From NCBI RefSeq assembly GCF_025094135.1, contig NW_026252344.1:124001-188000 (forward strand): a stretch of DNA of 64,000 bases, written 5' to 3'. This DNA comes from Mucor mucedo (taxonomy: Eukaryota; Mucoromycota; Mucoromycetes; Mucorales; Mucoraceae). Positions 22,441 to 34,582 of this stretch are shown piece by piece. How positions within the stretch are numbered: position 1 is the first letter of the stretch; the number at the start of each line of letters is the position of its first letter. A model generated the notes under the pieces. That model saw only the letters and a program-made list of their open reading frames with translations, searched no databases and was not told the DNA's origin. The position numbers were made by a program, and so were the translations under genes.

Positions 22441-22814
22441 TGGATTATCACCACCACAAAAATGAGAGAACGGAGTCCGAAGCATTCAACTTTTCTCCAA
22501 ATGCAGATAGTGGTCATCTGGTGCGGGGAGAGATGTATATAATTATCTGGACCTTTTTTTGCTTATGATAATATATCTAGTCTTATAAATATATCCATCC
22601 TACTCAATCATTTGAGTGTGTACAATATAAAATTTGTCTTGGCTGTAGTATAATTAAAAAAAAGAGAGAGTTAATGCGTCATGCTGGGAACACCAATCCT
22701 TCTCTTGGTATAAGCCAAAATGGGGAAACGGCCAATGAATAATTAAATTCACCCCTCTCCTTAGTTTTTTTTTTTCTTACTTCTTTTACCCTTTTACCAA
22801 CTTATAAAAAAAAT

Positions 22815-24933
22815 ATGTTTTCAAAATCGAATCCCTTTGAAGAGTCAGTGAGTAAGTGAAGCTTATATAAATAGCAAAAAAAAACATGGGTTAATCTGTT
22901 CAATATAGTTGCTGCTACCAATGAAAACCTCACCGTGGAAAACTGGGAGTTAATCTTGGCTGTTACTGACAAGATTACTCGTGCTTCACCCGAGAGGTAA
23001 AACTAGTCCTTATTTTAGAAACAACAAGGTATTCATTCTCTTCCTTTATTGTATCATCAGTGCTAGAGATTGTGTTGCCGCAGTAGAAAAACGTCTCCTC
23101 AACAGAAATCCAAACGTCCAGCTTTACGCAGTGGCCGTAAGTTTTTTCCACATTCATATAGTAACTACAAAAAAAAAGTCTAACAAGTTCATTATCATTA
23201 ACTAGTTGACCGAGGCACTGGTAAAAAACTGTGACATCACGGTGCACCGTGAGATCTCTTCTCGCTCCTTTACCAACACGCTAACCAAACTTGTGCATGA
23301 TAAGAGCATTCATACCAAAGTACGAACCCGCATTCTCGAGTTTATTCAAATGTGCTCCTTTGAATTCAGAGCTGATTCCACACTTGGTTTAATGAATGAA
23401 GTTTACAACTCTTTACGTGCTGAAGGTATTCAATTCCCTTCTCCCCAGAAACCCAAAAAGGAATTTACACAGGTACACACAAATAATAAAAAGGAAAAGG
23501 GGGGTGTATTGAACAAAACAAAAAAAAAATTAATCTATTATTTAAACTAGTCTGAACTTGATAAACAGAAGGAGGAAGAAGAATTTCAACTGGCCTTAGC
23601 CCTCTCTCTCTCAGAATCGGAGAACCGTTCTTCATTTAGGGTAAATTTCTAAAGGATTTTAATATGTCGATCATTGCGATACTAAAAAACGTATTTATAG
23701 TCATCTGCAGCAGCTCCTGCCGCCGCCAAGGTGACCACCGCAGCCGCCAAGGTAAATAATGAAGCACTATATATATATATATTATAAAAGCGTATTAAAC
23801 CCCCCAAAAAAATAATATAAAATCAGCCCACGCAAGAAGAAACATCACCTCAGATTTCAAGAGTAAGAGCACTGTATGATTTCCAACCTACAGAACAAGG
23901 CGAGCTTGGATTTGAAAAGGGAGATATCATTCGTGTGATTGAAAGTGTGTACCGTGATTGGTGGAAAGGTGAATTACGTGGAAAGACAGGTATCTTTCCT
24001 GTCAATTATGTGGAGAAGATTGTCGATCCCTCGCCCTCAGATTTGTTAAAGGAAGCCTCTGTTGAAAACGAAGTCATGAACGAAACTCGTCACATTGACC
24101 GATTATTGGAAATGCTTTCTTCTACAGATCCTCGCACAAGAGACTCATTTTCAGATAACGATGAGCTCCAGAACCTGTACAATAGTACTTTATCTATTAG
24201 ACCAAAATTGGTGAAACTGATTGAAAAATACAGTTTAAAAAAGGATGAGCTTGTGGCTTTAAATGAAAAATTCATGCAAGCCAGAACAATGTATGATGGT
24301 ATGCTCTCAAATTCCATTGCTAAATATTCTTCCGCTCAGCAAAATGGTCCCTATGGTTACCCCCCTCAGCAACAACAACAACAACAACAGCCTTACTCCA
24401 ATGGTAATTACCCTTACCAATCCCCTGCCCCTGTTGCCAGCCCACCTTATGGACAACAACCACCTGCCTTCACATACCAACAACAACAACAACATAGTCC
24501 TGCTCCTCAACATCAATCTACCCCGCAACAACCCTCGTTTGCGTACAACGAATCCGCTCCCCCTCAACAACAACAACAACAACAACAATTTGACTACAAC
24601 GCTCCTCCTCAGGGTCAATATCAACCACCTCAACAACAACAGCAACAACAACACGGGGATTATAACGCACAATCGCCATACAATGGACCACCTCCAACAC
24701 ATAATAACATGGCATCTCCTTCACCCGAGCACTATAGTGCTCCTCCTCCTCAGCAACAACAGCAACAGGGTAATTACTCTGCGTATCCTCCCAATGGGCC
24801 TCCCAATGGGCCTCCTGAAGGATATCCAGGTGTTGCTGGTGTTGGTTATCAGTCTCCCGGTCCACAACAACCATCTTACACTCCACCAGGATATAACGGA
24901 CAAACACAACAAACGTATGCTCATAACTATTAA
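22815..24933 (+). CDS. HSE1: Hse1/STAM-like ESCRT-0 subunit (VHS-UIM-SH3)
   Basis: Partner of Vps27 in ESCRT-0, which gathers ubiquitinated cargo on endosomes for multivesicular-body sorting. Seven exons join in frame: 22815-22851, 22909-22996, 23061-23136, 23206-23472, 23551-23640, 23701-23751, 23827-24933 (571 residues). Domains in order: VHS (about 10-145, with TNENLTVENWE and CDITVHREISSR), a UIM at about 165-180 (EEEEFQLALALSLSES, with the Ala-x-x-x-Ser core), an Ala-rich linker, an SH3 domain (about 215-267: ALYDFQP, WWKGEL, GIFPVNYVE), a GAT-like helical region (about 270-345), then a Gln/Pro/Tyr-rich tail. This matches Hse1 architecture throughout. The Gln tail is coded by CAA repeats that produce spurious antisense frames. 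Confidence 0.95.
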
Positions 24934-25200
24934 AAGTTAGGGGGAGGGGAGTTAAAATAGCGTAAAGGAATGTTTAATAAATATTTTCTATTGTCAGCGA
25001 GACCATGCAATCAGAAAACAAGAGTAAAAAGGATGGGAATGTGAAAAAAATAAATAAGAACAAAAAAAAAAAAAAAAAAAAAAATTCTTTAATCTAAAAC
25101 TAATCTAAAAGGAATCCCTGTTTTTTTTCATCTATTCACCCTTTTTTCGTTTCTTTTGTTCACCCTTTATTTTTTATTATTATTATTATAGACAGTGAAA

Positions 25201-26466
25201 ATGAAATTACTTGCACTGTTTGCTATATTAGACATCGTTCTGTGTATACAACATGGTGCAGATGTAACAGATATAACGCAATATCCATTTTATATCATGA
25301 TTGGCAATCCACACATCTGCGGTGGAACCTTATTGTCGTATGATCCTCCTCTCGTTTTGACATCTGCTCATTGTATTGCCGACGCCGAATTTCATCCATC
25401 GGATAAATCAAGGTGGAATCCTTACTTCGTTAATTATAACAATGTCTATCGCGACAAACAAAAATCCATGTCCATCATTGACTGGTCTGTTCATCCTTTA
25501 TACAACGTATCCAATAATGTCAATCAGAACTACGATGTGGCTATCGTCCGCTTGGCTAAACCACTGACACAGTCTTCCAGAATAAAGCGAGTACCCCTCT
25601 GGTCCCCTTCTACATCTTCATCCACACCCAAGCGAGGTATGTTGTCTTGATGAACACATTATATATATATATAATTTTACCCTCCGTTAATAATACATTT
25701 CATATACATCTTAGGCGAGTTGGTGGGTTTTGGCTACACTGGATTAGACGAGCCCGAGTCACCCATTTTAAAGCGAATGCAATTAGATATCACACGATTT
25801 CAAGTCAACGGAAGTTTTAATATCGAGGCAAGGACCGATATGGAATCACGGATTGCCTGCCACGGGGATTCTGGTAGTCCTCTGATTGTCTACCAAAGTG
25901 TTCTAAATCCAGCTACAAATAAACATGAAACAGTGCCGTTTGTAGCAGGGAATCTAGCCAGGATCTTTGGAGCGCACGATGCAGGTCCTAATCGGTTGAC
26001 CTGTCCCATTCCTCATAAACCTGATCATAAGGACGAAGCCAGTGTGGTGTTACCGTATCATAAAGCGAATTATGTGCCCGCCAGTCAACGACCGCAAAAC
26101 AATGTGATCGAAAGCTTCTGTAATGTATCCGTGATGCTGGATTGGATCTCCAAAGTGACAGGAATTTCCAAGCAGAATCTATCCGACCCATTTTATGAGC
26201 CACCTTGTGCTGACTGTCCATCCCATGATGATAGAGAGGAAGACGATAGTCAAGGTAACTTACATCTTCTTGAATGGCGTATCGGGGTCATGACGGGCTT
26301 TATGAACTCACATTTATGGATAGGTGGGATGAACCAAGACGATTTCTCGGTACAGGCTGTACCGGCTGCATCAAGTACTCCATCTACATTTCAGCATCCA
26401 CACGCTTCTTCATTTGTATTATTTATTACCCTTTTTCTTTTCTCTCTAAATTTAATAATTCTTTAA
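25201..26466 (+). CDS. Secreted chymotrypsin-fold (S1) serine protease with probable GPI anchor
   Basis: Extracellular or cell-surface protease. Two exons: 25201-25636 and 25715-26466 (395 residues). A signal peptide covers residues 1 to about 16 (LLALFAILDIVLC). The catalytic triad is clear: His57 in LTSAHC, Asp112 in YDVAIVRL, Ser198 in GDSGSP. The position six residues before the Ser, which sets S1 specificity (Asp in trypsin), is Ile192, so trypsin-like specificity is not expected. The last ~20 residues are hydrophobic (VLFITLFLFSLNLIIL) after a Ser/Thr/Pro-rich stretch, as in GPI-anchored proteins. About 190 residues beyond the Ser, with a CADC motif, exceed a normal S1 domain. The ATG at 25201 is used rather than the GTG six bases upstream. 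Confidence 0.87.
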
Positions 26467-28965
26467 TCAATAATAATAATAATAATAAAAAAAACAATAC
26501 GTAATTGTTTTTTTGTAATTTGAAAAATTAAAAAAGAAAACATTCATGCAGCAAAAAATGCTTCAATTACAACCATCTACTTCTTTTAAAATCACTTCTT
26601 TTTTTTTTTATTACCGAGAAGTATGGACTTTCACCTTAAAACAACTTCTTTGGGTTTTCTTTTCGGGAATTTTTTAACCTTTTTTTTTCTAAATAAACAG
26701 ATTGCTCTGAGAATTAACATTTTTTTCTTTTGGGAAAAAAAAAAGTTAAAATATGACAGATTCTTATGGTTAGATCGTATATTACAAGAGAGTCTGAGAG
26801 ATCAATTATTAAACTTACATCAAGCTATCTTGGGATATCAGTACAATGCATGATATGTGTCAACTCAGTGTCCGACCCTAACACTTTTAAAAACATATGA
26901 CAATGCTTTTTTTCATGTTTCCCCGGCTGGAAAAATAAATGGAAGGCGACAAATACATTAGACAAGCCGTATAATTGGGGAATGAGCACTTGCTCCGAAA
27001 AATGGTGAATGATGTCTCTTGTAAAATAGTAAAATATTCAAATAGTCCTATTACAGGATGAAAACAATGCATATGTGTAGTCCCACTTTAAGGAACTCCA
27101 GAATACTTTTTTTTACGTGACAATATTATTTAGATTACTCATATTATATCAGACAGAAAGCATCAGAGTGTCAGTATTTAAGATAAATAAAGAATCACCC
27201 AAAGTTGGTATCAAGGGAATACTTATCAAAGATGACACTGTATGTCAACATGTATACAGATTAAAAGACAAAGGAACCCCCCACCCCAATTCCAGATGAT
27301 GAGGTGAGCTCTGATGGGGTTTATACTGTGATAGTGAACAATAGACTGTAAAGTGTTCAACTCAAGTTATTGTATTTATTGAAAAGAAAAAGATGTCGAA
27401 AGATGAATGCCTCCAAATCTTTCAGGTTGCGCGCCAGACATACTTGACAGCCTAATTGATGATTTACTCAGCACACACAAATCGAGATGATTCAACGATA
27501 CTTACACCAAATTTATAAGCTTGGTTTCCTTTTTGAAATTGTTACATATATCTCACCAACGAAACAACGGCAAAAAAGAAGAAGAAAAATGTTTTTCTCC
27601 AGAGTACACTTAGCTCTCATACAATAAGGTTGGCATCAATTGTTTTACCCTTAGAATATGTCAAGATTGTCTATTGAATCTAATATAAAGACATTAAATA
27701 TCGAGCTCTCAATTTTGTGTTTTTGCAGAGTTTTAGAATTAAAATAAGCCTAGCTCAAAACGTATTGGATAACTTATTTGGTGTCCCGATCATTTGGATG
27801 CTTTATTCTTATTTAGTAGAGGCAACTTGGTCTTTTTTTGGGACTGCATTCAACTAAGAGATTAGCCTCGTATGTTATACCACGTCTGATTTATTGTACG
27901 AAGATGGTGTGGTAGTAAATAAGACCAATCAGACAACAACAACAACAACAACAACACACAAGAAAAAAACAGGGAATACTACAAGTGTCAATTAAAATAT
28001 CAAGCTCACTCAACGAAAACCTAAATAATCTATTTTGCCTCTATTACACTGTCTATGTTTATTGTAACTAATGGCAGTAGTTAAAATTTTAGTGCAATAT
28101 TTTAAATAGTGTTTGTTTTTGTTTCTTAAAAACATTCTCTCTTGTTTTTCAAGGCTTTTCCCCGTGATGTGGATTCATGGTGAAAGTGACTGAGAAAGAA
28201 GAAAAAAAAGAGGGGGGCGAATTAGTAATATATCTAACCCGACTTTGTTTGGTTAATTGCATGTTCTAGAAGCGCCAGTGACTGATAATCGGTGAACTGA
28301 TTAATCGGTACAAATACGATTAGATCACACATGTAGTTCCAAAAACAGACTCTCTCTTTTTTAAACAATTTCGTCATTAAAATAAAAATTGTTTTTTTTG
28401 GGCGAATGTATGTGAATGCATAAATACATCTTGTTTTTAATTTATTCATTAAACAACCTGCAGGAAGCGTGTTTCATCCGTGTGGTACGGCTTTTCCCAC
28501 TTTGTGTAGAATTTTTCTCCACATGTCTAAATATTCACTGTACAACGAAACGTAAGGTCATTTTAATCATCATGGCCCCATTCTGAGTAAAAAATGCACC
28601 GTATATATAAGCGTATGACGTCTTATTCTGTAAAAAGAAAATAAGGTTCTGTGTGAGTTGTGTAATGTAGATCCACATGTATAAAAATGAAAAATTGAAT
28701 TATTAATAGTCATTTAATAATGGGAAAAAAACGCCCTCCATCATCATCAGCCAATATTCGATTTGTGCAGGTTATAGGATAGTTACTCATCGGCGATCTG
28801 GCACCCCTCTATCTGATTTCGAAATTCTAGTGAGGATAATCTTCGGATTTAAGAGACGTCAGAAAAGCAACAACAACTGTATAGTCTATAGTTGGAGGAT
28901 TTCCTGTGTCACGTGTGGGATTTTTTTTTTTTTTTTAGTTTTTTTTTAAAAAACATCTCTTCATC
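26467..28965. other. Intergenic stretch; possible small coding remnant at about 26549-26853
   Basis: Mostly featureless and AT-rich. Between 26549 and 26853 the plus strand has a frame starting MQQKMLQLQPSTSF and, further on, a Leu-rich end (RILQESLRDQLLNLHQ...) closing at TGA 26851. The two could be exons of one small gene, but I could not join them in frame, so no CDS is called. A CAA tandem repeat lies near 27934-27955. Confidence 0.4.
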
Positions 28966-30642
28966 ATGGATGAAATTCTCAAAGTAGGTGATATAAAGCT
29001 AGAGGGCGACCCAGTGAAAGGACAAGAAGGAGAAAAAACGACAGAAAAGGTACAAGATGTACAAGAGGGAGTACAAGATGAAGGACAACAAAAAGAAGAG
29101 GAACGGGAACTTTCAGTACGCCATGAGGAGCCTCAAGTTAATGGAGGAGAAGGAGAGGTACAAGCACAGGATTTTGAGGTACAATGTGACAAGGATGAGT
29201 ACTTGGTAAAGACAATAGACTGGAAGGGGAAAAAGATTCGCATTATTACACAAAACGGTAAAAAAAAATAACAATTAATTTTTTTTTTTTACGCGTACAA
29301 ATAATAAACTAATCCCTTATGTGTGATAGAGAATGGGCCTTGTCCGTTAGTGGCTATCAGTAATGTGTTATTTTTGAGAGGTGATTTAGAAATTCAACCA
29401 GCGGATCGAGAAGTGGTAAATTTTGACTATTTAGTGGATAGATTGGGTGACTATCTATTGAATCATGCACCCGCTGAAGAGCAAGAGGTAAGAAAAGCAA
29501 GTTAAAAAAAAGGGGGGAGGAGGTGGGGGGAGGTATAATCAAAACTCATTTCTCAGTATGTGTAAAACAGACCTCCTCTTCGCGTATTGAGCACTTGATG
29601 AATTACAGACACAACTTGGATACGGCACTTTCAATCTTGCCAAACCTAAAAACAGGACTCGATGTCAATGTTCAATTTGATTCTATTCATGGGTTTGAAC
29701 CAACAGCTGAATTAGCCATGTTTGACTTGTTTAATGTTGATCTTGTCCATGGTTGGGTTGCAGATCCTCAAGTAAGGGTTTTTAAGGAGACAGTCAAAAA
29801 AAAAAAGTTGGTTATTTGATACTCGTCAATTATGTAGGATATTGAAACATTTGATATAGTTGTAAATAAGTGTAAATCATATAATCAAACAGTGGAGTTT
29901 ATTGTGCAAGCAAATGAAATTAGCTCACGTATCCGACAAGAGCCCTTTACATTAGCTGAAGAAGAAAAACTACACGAAGGTAAAAAAAAAAAAAAAAAAA
30001 AAAAAAAAGAGAGAGGTGGAATAATGGGGGGTAAGGGTAAAAAAAAAAACGTGCGTGTCTAAAAAAAAAAGTTTAAATATAGGCTATATAGCAACTGAGT
30101 TTTTAAATAATACAGCGACGCAGTTGACTTATTTCGGACTTGAGCTTTTATTAGATTCAATTCCAGTAGACACTTTGTGCGTGTTGTTCCGTAACAACCA
30201 TGTGAGTGGGAGTGGGGCGGGTAGGTGAGGATAGTAAAAAGCGATGTATTGACAAGAGAAATAGTTTTCGACGGTGTACAGACACCCTCAATCAGGTTTA
30301 TACATGCTAGTGACGGATTCAGGATTGGTATTGGAACGGACTATCATTTGGGAGAGTATTACTGATGTCGATCAAGGTTCATCTGGATTCTTTAATGGTA
30401 ATTTCGAAACTCCCCGTAGTCCCAAAAAGGATGTCAATACCGATTTAGAGTAAGGTTATTATGTTTACAACTGATTATGTCATTGATCTTCTTTTTTTCG
30501 TTGTTGCTATGGTATTAGTTACGCCATTGCCATGTCTATGCAGGACAGGCAAGAGGACCCGAAAAGGAATAGCCAAATAAGTAACAGTAACGGATCAAGC
30601 AAGATGATGAAAAAGACAAAGGATAAATGTGTAATTTCTTGA
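28966..30642 (+). CDS. MINDY-1/2 (FAM63) family Lys48-specific deubiquitinase with C-terminal CaaX box
   Basis: Cysteine protease family that trims Lys48-linked ubiquitin chains. Seven exons join in frame: 28966-29257, 29330-29487, 29571-29771, 29838-29979, 30083-30201, 30265-30449, 30519-30642 (406 residues). The catalytic block QNENGPCPL gives the oxyanion Gln96 and nucleophile Cys102 with the family's six-residue spacing; the catalytic His is His210 in VHGWVADPQ. The conserved TEFLNNTATQLTYFGL and FRNNHFSTVY blocks follow. The N-terminal ~70 residues are a Glu/Gln-rich extension. After an Asp-Tyr-Ala-rich short helix (YAIAMSMQ, like the family's ubiquitin-binding helix) it ends in a Lys-rich segment and Cys-Val-Ile-Ser, a farnesylation-type CaaX. 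An A27 tract lies in intron 4. Confidence 0.93.
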
Positions 30643-31162
30643 GCCGTCTAGTCGGTTCCAAAGTGGCCTGACATCATTTTACCCAATTAGGGTACAACGA
30701 TCTACCTAATTTTACTTTTCCTCTTTTGTAAAACATGAACCTCCTAAATAAAGAATATAAAATATGTGATTATTTTTTTGTTTTTTTTTTTTTTTTGTTA
30801 CTTGTAATCCCCCATTTAACAATTTCCTCATTTTCATTTACCATTCCTTAATTGGTAATTTTGCTAGACCGTCCGATCGGAAAAATGAAATGATTGTCTG
30901 ATCGTGACAGGATAGAAATATATATATATATTTAAAAAAAAAAAAAAATGCTATAAATTTTTTTTTTTTTTTCGTAATTCATTCTTTTTCTCTTCTCTTC
31001 TGTTCTTTTCTTTATTTGATCCCCGTGACATATATATTTTTTTTTTTTTTTTTTTTTTTTTTGCATAAATGAGATAGAAAATAAAAAATTTAATAAAAAA
31101 AAATATGACAGCAGACAGAGGTTAGCTTTTATATAAGATGGAAATTCATATACATAAGACTC
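30643..31162. other. Intergenic region rich in A/T homopolymers; possible TATA box at 31130-31136
   Basis: Contains several long T and A runs (for example about 30779-30796 and 31037-31062). TATATAA at 31130-31136 lies 27 bp before the HSF-type gene's ATG; if it is the TATA box, the 5' leader would be very short. No gene seen. Confidence 0.4.
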
Positions 31163-32550
31163 ATGTCAAACTTAGATAACCAAGAACCCAATACACCTAT
31201 TGATGGTGAGACTACTACCGTCCGAACCCAGGCCGCATTCGTTAACAAACTCTACAAGTAATAATTATACATATAAATATATCACAAACAAAACAAGTTA
31301 ATTGCTTACTATAGAATGCTAGAAGATAACACCATTCGAAGCCTCATTTCTTGGTCAGACAGAGGAGATTTATTTAGCGTGTCAAACCCAACATCCTTTT
31401 CGAAATCAGTGTTACCCCAGTACTTTAAGCACAATAATTGGCAAAGTTTTGTCCGTCAACTCAACAGTATGTCGCCCCCCTCATAAGCACGTAAAAAAAT
31501 ATCAAGATATTCATCTTTTTCTTCTTCTTATAGTGTATGGCTTCCACAAGGTGAATGACATGATTCATTCGAACTTGACCTCAGATAACCAGACTTGGGA
31601 ATTCAAACACCCACATTTCAAAAGAGGAGAAGTAGAAGAGTTACAGAATATTAAGAGAAAGAGTACCAAGCCTTCATTTGCAACAGCCACATCACCATCA
31701 CGTATACCATTAACCAGACTTCCTTCAGACAACGATGATGATGTCTATGGTCCATTGTATAAACACATTCTACATATAGAAGATCGTTTGCATCATGTAT
31801 CAAAATCCTATGAAATACTAAAGAATGAAACCAATTCATTAAGGACCGTTCTCAACAGACAGCAGCAGACGATCTCTGATTTTGCAGTATTATTGGGCGA
31901 TGTGTTGGAAGGAGAAGATTGTAAGTGTATCTATTGGAGTGAATCATTACAAGTAAAACTAATAATAATTATAAAATTACACTTTTTTTTTTTAGGTAAT
32001 CTGGGTGTTAACACATCATCGAAAAAAGGTACATCATCGAGAGATCTCTGATGAAAAAAAAAATGTGACACTCAATTTTTATAATTAGATATAATTCTCT
32101 CGAAATTGAGTGATTTGCAAAGCCAGTTTGTAATCGACAATGTAAGCCAAGAATCATTATCATCGGGTACGCAACCGAATAACTCCAATTCACCTGTATC
32201 TACAAGATCACTTGAGCAATTTTTATCATCACAACAACAACAGTATCAATATGGGGATACATCGTATTCAAGTCGTCGATCGTCCGATGCAAAACAACCA
32301 ATTCCACATGGTAGCTCACTTTTAAAAGTCATATTAATCTTTTTTTTTTTCTCTTTATTAAAATCTTTTTTATTATCTATTAGTGAATCGACGTATGGGG
32401 TTTGGTAAGGAATCCCATTTATTAAATCCTGAACCAACTATGAAGAACGATGGTAAATGTGATTTCCTTCTTTTTTATCTGATTAACTAGTCACTTACTC
32501 CTTCTTCTCCCATAGATGATAAATTCATAAAAAAACGACGTACCGATTAA
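31163..32550 (+). CDS. HSF-type DNA-binding transcription factor
   Basis: Nuclear factor with a heat-shock-factor winged-helix domain. Seven exons join in frame: 31163-31257, 31315-31466, 31534-31920, 31996-32028, 32089-32310, 32384-32452, 32516-32550 (330 residues). The HSF domain spans about residues 24-130: AFVNKLYKML, the core FSKSVLPQYFKHNNWQSFVRQLNMYGFHK and the closing WEFKHPHFKRG. A coiled coil (about 165-215, with heptad Leu/Ile) would mediate oligomerisation. Ser/Thr/Gln-rich sequence follows, and a basic KFIKKRRTD end that may be a nuclear signal. At 330 residues it is short for Hsf1 (>500), so a specialised Hsf/Sfl1/Skn7-like factor is possible; no receiver domain is present. It ends convergent with the MAPK kinase gene. 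Confidence 0.9.
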
Positions 32551-33360
32551 GCATTATATCCCCCCACTCACCCCCTCTTCTCCTTTCTTTTTTTTTTCAA
32601 AACAAACCCTTTTTTTTATTTTTGCATTTTTTTCTTTTATAATCATTCATGTATTATGACACATCTCTCTCTTTTTACTGCCTGTAACCATGTAATATTA
32701 TTTCTATGCTTACTATGAACTTTTCCCTTTATATAAATACAAGAAAAAAAAATCTCTCGCTCTTTCTCTCTCCCACACACATCCACCATGCATATAAACT
32801 TTTTTTTTCTCTCTTTTGTCAATAATAATAATAATAAAAAAAAGAAGGAGTAATCCAAAAACCCGGGTGTTTCCAAATATGTTCGCGCGAAATAATTGAA
32901 ATCAAGAAATTTCGCCGATAATTCTCGATATAGTAAATAAACTCGGTTTGTTCAAATAAATTTACGGGTAGAAGAATCAAGGTTTGTGTTCTACCACATA
33001 GTTTTATTAGAAAATGGGACTAAAATCCAATTTGCCCGTTTCTCTGAATTCAGTTAAAATGCAGTTTTTTTTTGTTAGAAACAAATTCCTTAATAAGGAA
33101 GGTTTTCTCCCATGTAGTTGGTTTTTGCGCTTTTTTTTTTTTTTTGGAATGCTAATACCGCGACATTTTTTTTTAACTTTTTAAAATTCAGTGCCACATA
33201 GTTAAAATTGTCCATGCTATATAAGCCACAACGTGTGTCTTTGTTTATTTTTATTTTATTTTTTTAAATTATAGATGCAAAGGGAGGAGGAGGGGAGAGA
33301 GGGGGAATATACACACAAGAGAAATTTACAAATAGGGTTTTTTTTTTGTTGGTGCTACTT
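32551..33360. other. Convergent intergenic region (3' sides of HSF-type and MAPK kinase genes)
   Basis: Low-complexity AT-rich and pyrimidine-rich sequence. No gene or structured repeat recognised. Confidence 0.5.
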
Positions 33361-34582
33361 CTACCAGCCCCATAGTTCTTGAAGCCAACCTTCAATGTTG
33401 CAAGTGGCATCTGCACGCACTTTAATAAACTCGTGATTAAGCATCTCCTCAGGCGTGGGACGTTGCTCGGGGTCCTTGATAAGACAGGTGGAAACAAATT
33501 TTTGACACTCGATGGAACGATCTTCTCCGACTGTAGGCATTGGCTGATGAACAATAAAATCCAGCAACTCAAAAATCGTAAGGTGAGGTTGACCTGGCGG
33601 GGGTAATGCAGGTCGGTTTTGTGCTACTTCAATTATAGTTAGTCCTAACGACCAAATATCGGAACTGACGGAATACGTTGCGCCCTTGATACGCTCAGGC
33701 TATTATTAAAAAAAGAAGAGAGGTCACTAAAAAAAAAATCTATCAAACGTCATTCTACACTTACTGCCATGTAGTATTGCGTGCCCGTAAATGTTTCTGC
33801 CAAGGAGTTGATAAGTTCTCCAGAAACACCTAAATCACAAAGCTTGATTTGTCCCTTTCTCGTCATCAGAATATTGGAAGGTTTGATGTCTCTGTGAATC
33901 ACCTTTTGTGAATGCAAATAAATCAAGCCCTTACAAACCTATATTTTTTTTACGCGTACATGAGTGATCATGCCTCCACCCATCAAAAAAAAAAAAAAAA
34001 AAAAATACTTACAGCTTCCGCAATATTAGCCAAGATGGTTTCACCAATCTTGCCATGAATCTGTGTTGCACGTTTATAGATATCTTCTAGACTACCACCT
34101 TCACAATACTCCATGCAGATGGCAATGGTACTTTCACCGTCCTCTAAAAAGGCACCATAAAAGGAAACGATATAAGGCGACTCACATGTCTTTAAAAAGG
34201 ACAGTTCTCTTAGGATTTGTCGTTGTAACTGAGTATCTGGATCTACCGTGATGGTCTATAAATACGTATATATATATTAGTGTGAAGGGAAGGGAAATAA
34301 AAAACACGTTTTTTTTTAATAATAGATGAAAAATACCTTTTTGGCCATAACCAATTTGGTTGGAGCATGCACTACTTTCCACACTGTACCAGCAGCACCT
34401 TCACCTAATCTTTGGGCGTTTTCGAAATCCTTGGGTTTCATCTCCCCCTTCAAATTATCATCATCATGGCTGACAAATCGTGCAATATCTTGTCGCCAGT
34501 CACTGTGGTTGTCACTTTCCGGATAACATCCATTTAACTCTAGTTTTAATCCCGTAGGCTTATTTTTTAATTTACTGCTCAT
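33361..34582 (-). CDS. MAP kinase kinase (MEK; Mkk1/2-Pek1-like)
   Basis: Dual-specificity kinase that phosphorylates a MAP kinase. Four exons on the minus strand: 34582-34337, 34255-34013, 33938-33765, 33699-33361 (333 residues). Seen: Gly loop RLGEGAAGTVWK, ATP-binding Lys in VMAKK, catalytic HRDIKPSN (178-185), metal-binding motif as DLG (198-200), activation-loop Ser208 and Thr212 in the SxxxT arrangement of MEKs, then TFTGTQYYMAPERI. The TFTGT...YMAPERI form resembles the cell-wall-integrity MEKs Mkk1/Pek1 more than Ste7. The DLG in place of the canonical DFG is unusual. The N-terminal extension is only ~60 residues, shorter than in Pbs2. Pathway assignment is inference. Confidence 0.92.

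Noticed and set aside
24263..24940. Long frames on both strands over the HSE1 tail (poly-Asn and poly-Leu)
   Set aside because: They are alternative readings of the CAA repeat coding the Gln-rich tail.
27934..27955. CAA tandem repeat as a possible repeat array
   Set aside because: Ordinary trinucleotide microsatellite, not a CRISPR or structured array.
28234..28449. Minus-strand 71-codon frame
   Set aside because: AT-rich composition and no recognisable features.
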